The notes under the pieces: model-generated
What the model was told of the DNA's origin: nothing
What the model saw: only the letters and a program-made list of their open reading frames with translations
The model's database searches: none
Made by a program: the position numbers and the translations under genes
In this document: positions 51,558 through 61,356 of the stretch, in pieces
How positions within the stretch are numbered: the first letter of the stretch is position 1
Layout: every line of letters starts with the position of its first letter
Source of the DNA: an uncultured Clostridia bacterium
GTDB taxonomy: Bacteria; Bacillota; Clostridia; Oscillospirales; Ruminococcaceae
Length of the DNA: 64,000 nt
NCBI GenBank assembly: GCA_947389015.1
Contig: CANDVA010000011.1
Location: forward strand, 42,634-106,633
Direction: 5' to 3'

Positions 51558-53540
51558 ATGGCGAAAGAATCCAATTATAATGATTTAAAAGCGCTGAAGG
51601 GTCCCGACCAGGTTCGTTTGCGCCCCGCGGTCATCTTCGGCTCGGACAGCATAGAGGGATGCCGTCACTCGGTCTTCGAGATAATCTCGAACTCGATAGA
51701 CGAGGCTCGCGAGGGCTTCGGAAAGCGAATAAATATCACGCTTCACGCGGACAAGTCGATAACCGTGGAGGATTTCGGGCGCGGTATCCCGATCGACTTC
51801 AACAAGACCGAGGACAAGTACAACTGGGAGCTTGCGTTCTGTACGCTGTATGCGGGCGGCAAATACGACAACAACAGCGGCGAAAACTACTCGTTCGCGC
51901 TCGGACTGAACGGTCTGGGCTTGTGCGCGACGCAGTTCGCCTCCGAATATATGGAGGTCGAGAGCTGCAACGGCACGTGGAAGTACTCGCTGAGATTTGA
52001 AAAGGGCTTCAACGTCACGAATAACGAAAAGGGCTTTGTTAAGTCGAAGTGCACAAGCACGGGCACGAAGATACATTGGAAGCCTGATCTCGAGGTGTTC
52101 ACCGAGATCGACGTGGGCGGGGAGTATCTTGACGATATGCTCCGCAGACAGGCGGTCGTAAACGGCGGTATCGAGTTCGTGCGCCGTATTGAGAACGAGG
52201 ACGGCACGTTTGATGAGAAAATTTTCTGCTACGAGGACGGCATTTTCGACTATCTGAAAGAGGTCGCGGGCGACAAGTCGCTCACCACGCCGCAGTATTG
52301 GAACACTCAGCGGCAGGGCAGAGACCGCGAGGATAAAGAGGAGTACAAGCTGAAAATGAACGTCGCGTTCACGTTCAGCAAGGAGATACACTTTATCGAG
52401 CACTACCACAACTCCTCGTGGCTGGAGCACGGCGGCTCTCCCGACGACGCGATGAAGCGCGCGTTTCTTTCGCAAATTGACGCGTATCTGAAAAGCAACA
52501 ACAAGTATAATAAGGGCGAAAAGGCAATAAAATGGGACGACGTAGCGGACTGCCTGATATTTATATCGTCTAACTTTTCCACGCAGGCGAGCTATGCCAA
52601 CCAGACGAAAAAGGCGGTCACTAACGCGTTTATCAAGGACGCTATGCTCGACTGGCTCAAGCACCAGCTCGAGGTGTACTTCCTCGAGAATCCCGACGAG
52701 GCGGTGAAGATAGCCGAGCGTGTTCTTGTCAACAAGCGTTCGCGCGAGAACGCTGAAAAGGTGCGGTCGTCCTCTATCGCCAATCTTTCGGCGAAGATAG
52801 ATCTCACAAACCGCATTGATAAGTTCGTCGACTGCCGCAGCAAGGATGTAACGCGGCGCGAGGTGTATATCGTGGAGGGCGATTCGGCGCTCGGCTCGGT
52901 AAAGCTGGCGCGCGACGCGGAGTTTCAGGCGGTCATTCCCGTGCGCGGAAAGATACTCAACTGCCTGAAAGCGAGCTACGACAAGATATTCAAGAGCGAG
53001 ATAATCACCAATCTCATAAAGGTGCTGGGGTGCGGCGTCGAGGTCAAGTCCAAGGCGAACAAGAACCTCAATTCGTTCAATCTTGACAACCTGCGCTGGA
53101 ATAAAGTGGTTATCTGCACCGATGCCGACTACGACGGCTTCCAGATACGCACGCTCATCCTGACTATGATACAGGAGCTTTGTCCGACGCTGATAGAGCG
53201 CGGTTACGTGTATATCGCGGAATCGCCGCTGTATGAGATCAATACCAAGGAAAAGACCTATTTCGCGTACACCGAGCCCGAGAAAACGCGCATACTCGAT
53301 ATGATAGGCGAAAAGAAATACACGATTCAGCGCTCCAAGGGTCTCGGCGAGAACGACCCCGATATGATGTCGCTCACGACCATGAATCCGGACACGCGCC
53401 GCCTTATCAAGGTAACGCCGACCGACGCGGAGCGCACTAAAACGATGTTCGACGTGCTGCTCGGCAACGACCTCGACGGGCGCAAGGAGTTTATCCGCGA
53501 AAACGGCAGCAGGTATCTTGAAGCCGCGGATTTAATGTAA
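51558..53540 (+). CDS. Type IIA topoisomerase ATPase subunit, divergent GyrB/ParE
   Basis: The GHKL ATPase region has VFEIISNSIDEAREG and VEDFGRGIPIDF, and LGLNGLGLCATQF in place of the usual HGVGxSVVNALS loop. The Toprim domain is intact: VEGDSALGSVKLARD with E and CTDADYDGFQIRTL with the DxD pair. At 660 residues it has the ParE/short GyrB length. The next gene is its cleavage subunit. It differs enough from housekeeping GyrB that I think it is the second, ParE-like pair of Clostridia. Confidence 0.88.
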   Translation: MAKESNYNDLKALKGPDQVRLRPAVIFGSDSIEGCRHSVFEIISNSIDEAREGFGKRINITLHADKSITVEDFGRGIPIDFNKTEDKYNWELAFCTLYAGGKYDNNSGENYSFALGLNGLGLCATQFASEYMEVESCNGTWKYSLRFEKGFNVTNNEKGFVKSKCTSTGTKIHWKPDLEVFTEIDVGGEYLDDMLRRQAVVNGGIEFVRRIENEDGTFDEKIFCYEDGIFDYLKEVAGDKSLTTPQYWNTQRQGRDREDKEEYKLKMNVAFTFSKEIHFIEHYHNSSWLEHGGSPDDAMKRAFLSQIDAYLKSNNKYNKGEKAIKWDDVADCLIFISSNFSTQASYANQTKKAVTNAFIKDAMLDWLKHQLEVYFLENPDEAVKIAERVLVNKRSRENAEKVRSSSIANLSAKIDLTNRIDKFVDCRSKDVTRREVYIVEGDSALGSVKLARDAEFQAVIPVRGKILNCLKASYDKIFKSEIITNLIKVLGCGVEVKSKANKNLNSFNLDNLRWNKVVICTDADYDGFQIRTLILTMIQELCPTLIERGYVYIAESPLYEINTKEKTYFAYTEPEKTRILDMIGEKKYTIQRSKGLGENDPDMMSLTTMNPDTRRLIKVTPTDAERTKTMFDVLLGNDLDGRKEFIRENGSRYLEAADLM

Positions 53541-53558
53541 TATAACGGAGAGTATAAA

Positions 53559-55781
53559 TTGAAGAAGAAAACACCGAAAAAGAGCGGGCCTAAAACAAGC
53601 TCCGCTTATATAGAGGGCTCGGGAACGGTCGTCGAGACCGATATCGTCACCACGCTCGAGGAGAACTATATGCCCTACGCCATGAGCGTTATCGTGTCGA
53701 GAGCGCTCCCCGAGATAGACGGCTTCAAGCCCTCGCACCGCAAGCTTTTATACACGATGTATAAAATGGGCTTGCTGAACGGCGGGCGCACCAAGTCCGC
53801 GAATATCGTCGGGCAGACCATGAAGCTGAATCCCCACGGCGACTCGGCTATCTACGAGACCATGGTCCGTCTGGCGCGCGGCAACGAGGCGCTTCTGCAC
53901 CCATACGTCGACAGCAAGGGGAACTTCGGCAAGGCGTATTCGCGCGATATGGCGTATGCCGCCGCGCGTTACACCGAGGCTAAGCTCGACCCCATAAGCG
54001 CGGAGCTTTTCGCGGATATCGACAAGGACGCGGTGGATATGGCGCCGAACTACGACAACACCACCGTCGAGCCTACGCTGTTCCCCGTGCGGTTTCCGTC
54101 CGTGCTGGTGAACTCCAATTTCGGACTTGCGGTATCAATGGCGAGCAATATCTGCTCGTTCAACCTCGCCGAGGTCTGCGAAACGGCTGTGTCGCTCATC
54201 AAGAACCCCGACCACAACGCTTTGTCCACGCTCAAAGGTCCCGATTTCGCGGGCGGAGGGTATATCGTCTACGACGAAGCGGAGATGGAAAAAATATACA
54301 GGACAGGTCTCGGCGCGGTCAAGGTACGCGCCAAGTACAGCTTCGACAAGGACGCGCGCTGTATCGAGGTCACGGAGATACCGCCGACGACCACCGTCGA
54401 GGCGATAATCGACAAGGTCGTGGAGCTCGTCAAGGACGGCAAGATACGCGAGATATCGGACGTCCGCGATGAAACGGATCTAAGCGGCTTGCGGCTCGCG
54501 TTCGATCTGAAAAAGGGCTATGATCCCGACACGGTAATGCAGAAGCTGTATAAGCTCACGCCGCTGCAGGACAACTTCAACTGCAACTTCAACGTGCTCA
54601 TCGCGGGAACTCCGCGTGTTATGGGCGTTTACGAGATACTCAGCGAGTGGACGGAGTTCCGCAGACAATGCGTCAAGCGCCGCATTTACTTTGACCTCAA
54701 CAAGAAAAAGGAGAAGCTTCATTTGCTTCTCGGCTTGAAGAAGATACTGCTCGATATCGATTACGCCATACAGCTTATCCGCGAGACCGAGGAGGAGGCG
54801 GAGGTCGTGCCGAATCTTATGGTAGGTTTCGGTATCGACGAGCCGCAGGCGGAGTACGTCGCGGAGATAAAGCTGCGCCACATAAACCGAGAGTACATTC
54901 TCAAGCGCACCGAGGAAACGGAGCAGCTTGCCGCCGATATCGCGGAAATGGAGGATATCCTCAACTCGCCGAAAAAGATCGACAAGGTGATAATCGGGGA
55001 GCTTAAGGACGTTGCCGCGAAGTACGCGCAGCCGCGCCGCACGATGTTCCTGTACGACGTTGCGGAGGACGTGGAGATCGAGGAGGAGCAGCCCGAGGGC
55101 TACCCCGTGAATGTGTTCTTCACGCGCGAGGGCTATTTCAAGCAGATAACTCCCAAGTCGCTGCGTATGTCGGGCGAGCAGAAGCTCAAGGAGCAGGACG
55201 AAATAATCTTCTCGGCGGAGGTGTCGAGCAATTCCGAGCTGCTGTTCTTTACCAATAAGTTCCAATGCTACAAGTCGCGCTGCGCGGATTTCCCTGAAAT
55301 AAAGGCGAGCGTAATGGGCGATTTCGTTCCCGCGAAGCTCGGTATGGACGACGGGGAGCTGCCCGTATTTATGGCGGTCACGGAGAAATTTACCGAAACG
55401 CTGGTTATTTTCTTTAAGAACGGCAAGTGCGCTAAGATACCGCTTTCGTCGTATTCCACAAAGACCAAGCGCAAAAAGCTGCAAAACGCGTATTCGGAGC
55501 TTTCGGAAATGGTCGGAATGTTCGTTATTGAGGGCGAGGAGGACTTTATTTTGAAGTCGACCGCGGGCAAGGTGATAATGTTCAATACCGCGCTCGTTCT
55601 CGCGAAATCGGCGCGCGACACGCAGGGAGTTCAGGTAATGCGCCTGACCAAGGCGGAGCTTGCATCGGTGCAGCTCGCGCGGAACGTCGACGTGGAGGAT
55701 ACCGAGCGGTTCAGGATCAAGACGATACCCGCCGCGGGAGTGGTCTCCGACGACGATATCGACCAGATAAAGCTGACATAA
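53559..55781 (+). CDS. Type IIA topoisomerase cleavage subunit, divergent GyrA/ParC
   Basis: The start motif YMPYAMSVIVSRALPEIDGF and HRKLLYTMYKMG lead to the active-site Tyr138 in AARYTEAKL, and the Toprim-docking blocks QTMKLNPHGDSAIYETMVRL are clear. The C-terminal beta-propeller (about 510-735) shows repeats such as GYFKQITPKSLRMSG and GKVIMFNTALVLAKS. TTG start at 53559 after GGAGAG. It lies 18 bases after the ATPase subunit; the two form a heterotetramer that passes DNA strands. Confidence 0.9.
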   Translation: MKKKTPKKSGPKTSSAYIEGSGTVVETDIVTTLEENYMPYAMSVIVSRALPEIDGFKPSHRKLLYTMYKMGLLNGGRTKSANIVGQTMKLNPHGDSAIYETMVRLARGNEALLHPYVDSKGNFGKAYSRDMAYAAARYTEAKLDPISAELFADIDKDAVDMAPNYDNTTVEPTLFPVRFPSVLVNSNFGLAVSMASNICSFNLAEVCETAVSLIKNPDHNALSTLKGPDFAGGGYIVYDEAEMEKIYRTGLGAVKVRAKYSFDKDARCIEVTEIPPTTTVEAIIDKVVELVKDGKIREISDVRDETDLSGLRLAFDLKKGYDPDTVMQKLYKLTPLQDNFNCNFNVLIAGTPRVMGVYEILSEWTEFRRQCVKRRIYFDLNKKKEKLHLLLGLKKILLDIDYAIQLIRETEEEAEVVPNLMVGFGIDEPQAEYVAEIKLRHINREYILKRTEETEQLAADIAEMEDILNSPKKIDKVIIGELKDVAAKYAQPRRTMFLYDVAEDVEIEEEQPEGYPVNVFFTREGYFKQITPKSLRMSGEQKLKEQDEIIFSAEVSSNSELLFFTNKFQCYKSRCADFPEIKASVMGDFVPAKLGMDDGELPVFMAVTEKFTETLVIFFKNGKCAKIPLSSYSTKTKRKKLQNAYSELSEMVGMFVIEGEEDFILKSTAGKVIMFNTALVLAKSARDTQGVQVMRLTKAELASVQLARNVDVEDTERFRIKTIPAAGVVSDDDIDQIKLT

Positions 55782-55791
55782 GGGGGTCAAT

Positions 55792-56670
55792 ATGAGCGAA
55801 AATCACCCCGTGCCCGAATGGGCGAAATATCTGCCCGAGGGCGCGTTTATAAGCTATCTGCCGAGCTACGTGGGCGGTAAGTTTTTCGATCTTTTCGACG
55901 AATTTACGTTTCCCTGCGCGGAAACGGGCGATATAACCTATTACGTTTACGACCCCGTAAAGCATGGCGCTTCACCCTCGGGAAAGTACCCCGTGCTGCT
56001 GTGGCTTCACGGCGCGACCAACGGTCTGAACGGGAAGTTTTGTATCTGCAACTGCGGCGGGGAGCTGTTTGCGTCGCCCGAGTACCAAAGGGAAACAGGC
56101 GGGGCATATGTTGTCGTGCCGCTCGCAAACGAGAAAACAGACGAGAACGGAAAACTGACCGAGACCTTTTCGGAGAAGTACTTTAACCCGCTGAAGGGTA
56201 TAGTGGAGCGCGTTCAAGAGGACGGTCACGTTAATAAGGCGTTCGCGATGGGCGGCTCGCTCGGCGGCTGGATGACGTGGAAAATGGCGGAGAAGTTTCC
56301 GAAGCTTTTTAATGGTATTATCCCGATATCAACGGACTACGTTCCTACGGACGGGCGATTGGAGAACATAGCGCGGCATAAGATCGCGGTGTATTTTACG
56401 CTCGGGCAGCATGATGAAACGCTCGATTTCGACAAGGATATCAGACCGCGAATACAAAAAATGGAAGAACTGGGATTTATGTGCTTCTTTCCCGAGTGGG
56501 TAAAGAACGGGGACGGCGGCGTGGCTTCGCTGTTTTACGGCTGGGAAATGGGGCAGCACTGCATGATAAATCAGGTTCAGGCGAATTTGATGTACGACGA
56601 CGGAACGCCATATGATCCGCGGTTGCCTAACGGGATTTGCGGGTGGATAAAAGATGTTTGTACAAAATGA
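55792..56670 (+). CDS. Alpha/beta hydrolase, putative esterase (292 aa)
   Basis: LLWLHGATNG gives the oxyanion region, AMGGSLGGWMTW holds the nucleophile Ser in GxSxGG, and TLGQHDE plus GQHCMINQ supply candidate acid and His positions. It resembles PHB-depolymerase/feruloyl-esterase-like cytosolic esterases. No signal peptide is present. It begins 10 bases after the topoisomerase subunit with AAGGGGG upstream. The natural substrate is unknown. Confidence 0.8.
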   Translation: MSENHPVPEWAKYLPEGAFISYLPSYVGGKFFDLFDEFTFPCAETGDITYYVYDPVKHGASPSGKYPVLLWLHGATNGLNGKFCICNCGGELFASPEYQRETGGAYVVVPLANEKTDENGKLTETFSEKYFNPLKGIVERVQEDGHVNKAFAMGGSLGGWMTWKMAEKFPKLFNGIIPISTDYVPTDGRLENIARHKIAVYFTLGQHDETLDFDKDIRPRIQKMEELGFMCFFPEWVKNGDGGVASLFYGWEMGQHCMINQVQANLMYDDGTPYDPRLPNGICGWIKDVCTK

Positions 56671-56688
56671 CGAAAACAGGAGGTTACT

Positions 56689-58368
56689 ATGTTAAGTGAT
56701 ATTGAAATTGCACAACAGGCTAAAATGCTGAAAATCGGCGAGATCGCGCAGAAACTCGGCGTGACCGAGGACGAGCTCGAGCCTTACGGACACTACAAGG
56801 CGAAGCTTTCGCAGAAGCTGTTCGACAGGACGGCGAACAACGCGGACGGCAAGCTCATTCTTGTGACCGCGATAAACCCCACCCCCGCGGGCGAGGGAAA
56901 GACTACCACTTCGGTGGGTCTTTGCGAGGGCATGAACAAGATCGGAAAGAAAGCGTGTCTGGCGCTGCGCGAGCCGTCGCTCGGTCCCGTGTTCGGCGTT
57001 AAGGGCGGAGCCGCGGGCGGCGGATATTCGCAGGTCGTTCCCATGGAGGACATCAATCTGCACTTCACGGGCGATATGCACGCGATAACCGCCGCGAACA
57101 ATCTGCTTGCGGCTATGCTGGACAATCATCTCCAGCAGGGGAACGAGCTGAATATCAGTGTTAAGCGGATACTTCTCAAACGATGCCTCGATATGAACGA
57201 CAGAGCGCTCCGCAGCTGCGTTATCGGTCTGGGCGGCAAACCGGACGGTATTCCGAGAGGGGACGGTTTCCAGATAACCGTCGCGAGCGAGATTATGGCT
57301 ATACTCTGCCTTGCGAGCGATCTCGAGGACTTGAAGCGCCGTCTCGGGAACATTCTCGTTGCGTTCACGAACGACAACAAGCCCGTGTTCGCGCGCGACC
57401 TCAAGGCGGTGGGCGCTATGACGGCGCTGCTCAAGGACGCTATCAATCCGAATCTGGTGCAGACGCTCGAGAACAATCCCGCGATAATCCATGGCGGTCC
57501 GTTCGCGAATATCGCGCACGGGTGCAACTCGGTACGCGCGACAAAGCTGGCTATGAAGCTCTCCGACTACACGATCACCGAGGCGGGCTTCGGCAGCGAC
57601 CTCGGCGCGGAGAAGTTCTTCGACATCAAGTGCCGCTTTGCGGGACTGAATCCCGACTGCGTGGTGCTCGTCGCGACTATCCGCGCGCTGAAGTACAACG
57701 GCGGCGTTCCCAAGCCCGAGCTTACCAAGGAGAACGTCGAGGCGCTGAAAAAGGGCATTGTGAACCTCGGCGTGCATATCGAGAATATGCACAAATTCGG
57801 CGTTCCCGTGGTTGTCGCGATAAATCATTTCGGTACGGATACCGACGCGGAGATCGCCGTTGTACGCGAGTACTGCGAGGGCAAGGGCGTCGAGGTCGCG
57901 TTCTCGGACGTGTTCGCGAAAGGCGGCGAGGGCGGCGTTGACCTCGCGAACGCGGTGGTTTCGACCATCGACCGCTGCTCGGGCTGTCAGACCGACTTCA
58001 AGCCGCTGTATGACGAAAAGCTGACGATAAAGGAAAAACTGGAAATCATTGCCAAGGAAATATACCGCGCGGACGGCGTGGTATACACTGCCAAAGCGGA
58101 AAAGGCTGTCAAAGAGATAGAGACCCTGAAGCTCGACAGAGTTCCCGTTTGCGTGGCTAAAACGCAGTATTCGCTCTCGGACGACCCCTCAAAGCTCGGA
58201 AAGCCCGAGAACTTCACCATAACCGTCAGCGACGTTCGCGCGAGCGCGGGCGCGGGCTTCGTCGTTGCGTACACGGGCGACATTATGACCATGCCCGGGC
58301 TGCCTAAGGTTCCCGCGGCTGAGAATATCGACGTTGACGGCAGCGGCGTGATTACGGGTCTGTTCTGA
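56689..58368 (+). CDS. fhs: Formate--tetrahydrofolate ligase
   Basis: ATP-dependent formation of 10-formyl-THF. The P-loop is [15 protein letters not shown] near residue 65, followed by [20 protein letters not shown], the family signature, and [16 protein letters not shown] helices. Length 559 is standard. In Clostridia it may serve acetogenesis-type or biosynthetic one-carbon flow; no other Wood-Ljungdahl genes are in view. AGGAGG precedes the ATG. tsaE starts on the last base of its stop. Confidence 0.96.
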   Translation: MLSDIEIAQQAKMLKIGEIAQKLGVTEDELEPYGHYKAKLSQKLFDRTANNADGKLILVTAINPTPAGEGKTTTSVGLCEGMNKIGKKACLALREPSLGPVFGVKGGAAGGGYSQVVPMEDINLHFTGDMHAITAANNLLAAMLDNHLQQGNELNISVKRILLKRCLDMNDRALRSCVIGLGGKPDGIPRGDGFQITVASEIMAILCLASDLEDLKRRLGNILVAFTNDNKPVFARDLKAVGAMTALLKDAINPNLVQTLENNPAIIHGGPFANIAHGCNSVRATKLAMKLSDYTITEAGFGSDLGAEKFFDIKCRFAGLNPDCVVLVATIRALKYNGGVPKPELTKENVEALKKGIVNLGVHIENMHKFGVPVVVAINHFGTDTDAEIAVVREYCEGKGVEVAFSDVFAKGGEGGVDLANAVVSTIDRCSGCQTDFKPLYDEKLTIKEKLEIIAKEIYRADGVVYTAKAEKAVKEIETLKLDRVPVCVAKTQYSLSDDPSKLGKPENFTITVSDVRASAGAGFVVAYTGDIMTMPGLPKVPAAENIDVDGSGVITGLF

Positions 58369-58796
58369 TGGAGTTCATTACCAACAGCGAACGGGAAACA
58401 CGCGACGCCGCCTTTGAGGTCGCAAAGCGGCTGAAAGTCGGCGACGTGATACTGTACGAGGGTGAAATGGGTGCGGGCAAGACCGCGTTCACAAAGGGCT
58501 TGGCGGAGTACTTCGGCACGGACGAGGAGGTCACCAGCCCGACGTTCGCGCTAGTCCACGAGTATCCCGGGCGCGTGCCGATATTCCATTTCGACCTCTA
58601 CCGCATTTCGGGGTATGACGACCTGTACGCGGTCGGCTTCTTCGACTACCTCGACAGGGGCGGGATAATCGCCGCCGAGTGGAGCGAGAATGTTCCGGGG
58701 CTTGAGAACGAGCTGGAAAATGTTGTAAAAATTCGTATTGAGAAGCTCTCCGAGAACGGGCGAAAAATTACCGTTACGGGGGAGAGCTTCGGTTAA
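58368..58796 (+). CDS. tsaE: tRNA t6A biosynthesis ATPase TsaE
   Basis: Walker A is YEGEMGAGKTAFTKGLAEYF, followed by VTSPTFALVHEY and FHFDLYRISGYDDLYAVGF, then IIAAEWSENV, all typical of TsaE. TsaE works with TsaB and TsaD on threonylcarbamoyladenosine at tRNA A37. It overlaps fhs by one base and is followed by tsaB after 29 bases. tsaD is not in this window. Confidence 0.95.
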   Translation: MEFITNSERETRDAAFEVAKRLKVGDVILYEGEMGAGKTAFTKGLAEYFGTDEEVTSPTFALVHEYPGRVPIFHFDLYRISGYDDLYAVGFFDYLDRGGIIAAEWSENVPGLENELENVVKIRIEKLSENGRKITVTGESFG

Positions 58797-58825
58797 AATG
58801 CACAAATCGGATCGGTGGTGATTTT

Positions 58826-59506
58826 ATGATACTGGGAATAGATTCGTCCGCGATAACGGCGGGCTGCGCGCTGTACGACGGCGGGAAAATAGTCGCCGAG
58901 CAGTTCCTGAACACGCGGCATACGCACTCCGAAACGCTGCTCCCCATGGTGAAGTCAATGCTCGACGGCGCGAAAATAACGCTTTCCGAGGTGGACGGGA
59001 TAGCCGTGACGACGGGTCCCGGCTCGTTTACGGGGCTTCGCATCGGCATTTCCTGCGTCAAGGGAATGTGCTTCGGCACGGACTTACCGTGCGTTCCCGT
59101 ATCGACCTTGGAGGCTGTCGCGTACAATTTTGTGCAGATCGACGGAATTATCTGCACGTGTATGGACGCGCGCTGCAAGCAGGTGTACAACGCTCTGTTC
59201 CGCTCGGAGAACGGCGTTATAATGCGGCTTTGCGGGGACAGGGCGGTGACGCTCGCGGAGCTTTCCGAGGAGCTGTCGGCGCTCGGCGAGCGCGTAATTC
59301 TCGCGGGAGACGGCGCGGAATTAACGCACGAGTTCACCGAAAAGAAGTACGAGCTCGCGCCGATAGCGCTGCGTTTTCAGCGCGGCAGCGGAGTGTGTCT
59401 CGCCGCCGAGGGCAAGCCCGAGATCGCTGCCGCGGCGCTTATGCCGACATATCTGCGGCTTCCGCAGGCGGAACGGGAACGGCTGGCGAGGGATAAAAAA
59501 ATGTGA
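58826..59506 (+). CDS. tsaB: tRNA t6A biosynthesis protein TsaB
   Basis: The ASKHA fold shows ILGIDSSAITAGCALYDGGK, HSETLLPMVKSML and VTTGPGSFTGLRIGISCVKG, the TsaB signature. Length 226 is normal. TsaB scaffolds TsaD and TsaE. GGTGGTGAT precedes the ATG. In this genome the product could be further methylated by TrmO (33789). The usual rimI does not follow; an AT-rich exonuclease gene does. Confidence 0.95.
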   Translation: MILGIDSSAITAGCALYDGGKIVAEQFLNTRHTHSETLLPMVKSMLDGAKITLSEVDGIAVTTGPGSFTGLRIGISCVKGMCFGTDLPCVPVSTLEAVAYNFVQIDGIICTCMDARCKQVYNALFRSENGVIMRLCGDRAVTLAELSEELSALGERVILAGDGAELTHEFTEKKYELAPIALRFQRGSGVCLAAEGKPEIAAAALMPTYLRLPQAERERLARDKKM

Positions 59507-59534
59507 CAGATCTTGTATGAAATGGGTGGTTTTG

Positions 59535-60143
59535 TTGAACTACGGTTTTTTGGATATTGAAATGACTTGTGACGGTAAGATAGAGGATGGAAAATTTATT
59601 GATGACGGACGTATGAAACACTCAAAAAGAGAGGTTATTTCCGTAGGTTTTGTTGTGTGTAACGACAAATATAATATAATAAATACATATTTCTCCTTTG
59701 TAAAGCCCGTTCGCAACGCCGTGATTACGGATTACTGCTCACAACTGACAGGAATTACACAAACCGACGTCGACCACGGAAAGAAATGTAATAATGCATT
59801 TCGTGATATTATGCAAATGTGTTCTCGGTATGCTATAGATTACATATTTACATTTGGAGATGCGGATAGATCGGGAATCATAAATACTGCCCGTTGGAAC
59901 AAAAAACAGAAAGAAAATGTATTTAATTTATTTGCCGTTTCAAAGAGAATTGTTGATGTAAAACCGGCAATTTTAAAGATGCTGAACTTCGGGAATAAAA
60001 AGATGAACCCGGGTTTATCCAAAATCACCGAGATGATGGATATCAAAAATGATGAGCGGCACAATGCGCTGAATGATGCTATTATGCTTTGTGAAGTGTG
60101 TAAAAAACTTAAAATACAGGTGAATCAAATGATCCGCGTTTGA
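59535..60143 (+). CDS. DEDDh-type 3'-5' exonuclease domain protein, AT-rich
   Basis: The DEDDh motifs are FLDIEMTCDG (Exo I, D and E), CSQLTGITQTDVD (Exo II region) and HNALNDAIMLCE (Exo III, His and Asp), as in RNase T/KapD-like nucleases. Substrate not known. I favour TTG 59535 (reads NYGFLDIEM) with GGGTGG about 5 bases upstream; ATG 59517 would add six residues but has no site. Base use is plainly more AT-rich than the flanking genes, which suggests recent acquisition. Confidence 0.75.
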   Translation: MNYGFLDIEMTCDGKIEDGKFIDDGRMKHSKREVISVGFVVCNDKYNIINTYFSFVKPVRNAVITDYCSQLTGITQTDVDHGKKCNNAFRDIMQMCSRYAIDYIFTFGDADRSGIINTARWNKKQKENVFNLFAVSKRIVDVKPAILKMLNFGNKKMNPGLSKITEMMDIKNDERHNALNDAIMLCEVCKKLKIQVNQMIRV

Positions 60144-60172
60144 TCTATTGGCACAGAAATTTTTAAACGCTA

Positions 60173-60201
60173 TTGACCCGAAAGGTAAAATGGTGTATAA
60201 T
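60173..60201 (+). promoter_or_regulatory. Promoter of rpiB-upp
   Basis: TTGACC (60173-60178), 17 bases, TATAAT (60196-60201). Confidence 0.8.
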
Positions 60202-60235
60202 TAAGTTAAAAATAAAGTAAAAGAGGGCGATTTTT

Positions 60236-60670
60236 ATGATAGCTATTGGTTCCGATCACGGCGGCTACGCGCTGAAATGCGAGCTTATAAAGCACCTTGC
60301 GGAGCAAGGCGTAGAGTTGACCGACTGTGGCTGCAACGGCGAAACGGCGGATTACCCCGATATCGCCGAGGCGGTCTGCGCAAAGGTAACAAGCGGCGAA
60401 TGTGAAAAGGCGATACTTATCTGCGGCACGGGAATAGGCATTTCCATGAGCGCAAACAAGATTAACGGAATACGCGCCGCGCTCTGCACGGATGAATATA
60501 TGGCGAAGTTCACGAGAATGCACAACGACGCGAACGTGCTCTGTATGGGCGGACGCGTTGTCGGCGGCGGTCTGGCGTGCTCTATCGCCGACGCGTTTCT
60601 GAATACCGAGTTTGAGGGCGGACGGCATGCTGTCCGCGTCGACAAAATGATGAAGCTGGAGGGCAAATAA
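60236..60670 (+). CDS. rpiB: Ribose-5-phosphate isomerase B
   Basis: Interconverts ribose-5-P and ribulose-5-P. IAIGSDHGGYALK, the Cys-containing loop LICGTGIGISMSANK and NVLCMGGRVVGGGLA are the RpiB/LacAB signature; the TDEYMAKFTRMHNDAN block supplies the other active-site residues. Length 144 is standard. upp starts immediately after the stop, giving an R5P-PRPP-UMP themed pair. Its own promoter is at 60173. Confidence 0.95.
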   Translation: MIAIGSDHGGYALKCELIKHLAEQGVELTDCGCNGETADYPDIAEAVCAKVTSGECEKAILICGTGIGISMSANKINGIRAALCTDEYMAKFTRMHNDANVLCMGGRVVGGGLACSIADAFLNTEFEGGRHAVRVDKMMKLEGK

Positions 60671-61315
60671 ATGGTAAAATTTGATAATGTTATCGTTTGC
60701 GATCACCCGCTCGTGCAGCACAAGGTGTCGCTGATACGCGATAAGAATACGGGTTCTAAGGATTTCCGCGAGCTGGTTCACGAGATCGCGATGTTTATGT
60801 GCTACGAGGCGACGCGCGATCTGCCTCTTAAGGACGTGCAGATACAGACCCCGCTCGGTGAGCTTGCCAACGCGAAGATCATCAGCGGACGCAAGTTGGC
60901 GTTCGTGCCGATAATGCGCGCGGGTCTCGGAATGGTCGACGGCGCTCTGGCGCTCGTTCCTACCGCCAAGGTGGGTCATGTGGGAATTTACCGCGACAAG
61001 CTCAACGGCAACACCGCCGCGGACTATTACTGCAAGCTGCCGTTCGATATCGCGAACCGCGAGGTCATCATTCTTGATCTTATGCTCGCGACGGGCGTTT
61101 CGGCGGTCAAGACCGTGGATATTGTAAAGAACGCGGGCGCGAAGAATATCAAGTTTATGTGTGTGCTTACCTGTCCCGAGGGAATCAAGGCGCTTCACGA
61201 GGCGCACCCCGAGGTGGAGATAATCTGCGGCGCTATCGACGACGGGCTTAACGAGGATCTGTATATTATCCCCGGTATCGGCGACGGCGGAGACAGACTT
61301 TTCGGTACAAGGTAA
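60671..61315 (+). CDS. upp: Uracil phosphoribosyltransferase
   Basis: Makes UMP from uracil and PRPP. PIMRAGLGMVDGAL and the C-terminal YIIPGIGDGGDRLFGTR are characteristic. The PRPP loop reads LDLMLATGVSAVKT, where most relatives have DPMLATGGS, a mild deviation. Length 214 is slightly above the usual 208-210. It follows rpiB with no gap. Confidence 0.93.
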   Translation: MVKFDNVIVCDHPLVQHKVSLIRDKNTGSKDFRELVHEIAMFMCYEATRDLPLKDVQIQTPLGELANAKIISGRKLAFVPIMRAGLGMVDGALALVPTAKVGHVGIYRDKLNGNTAADYYCKLPFDIANREVIILDLMLATGVSAVKTVDIVKNAGAKNIKFMCVLTCPEGIKALHEAHPEVEIICGAIDDGLNEDLYIIPGIGDGGDRLFGTR

Positions 61316-61356
61316 CGATCAGCCCTTTGCGTTATTGCGCGGCTGTTGGAGGGTCT

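Noticed and set aside
56671..56688. THF riboswitch before formate-THF ligase
   Set aside because: Only 18 bases separate the gene from the esterase gene, too few for a riboswitch.
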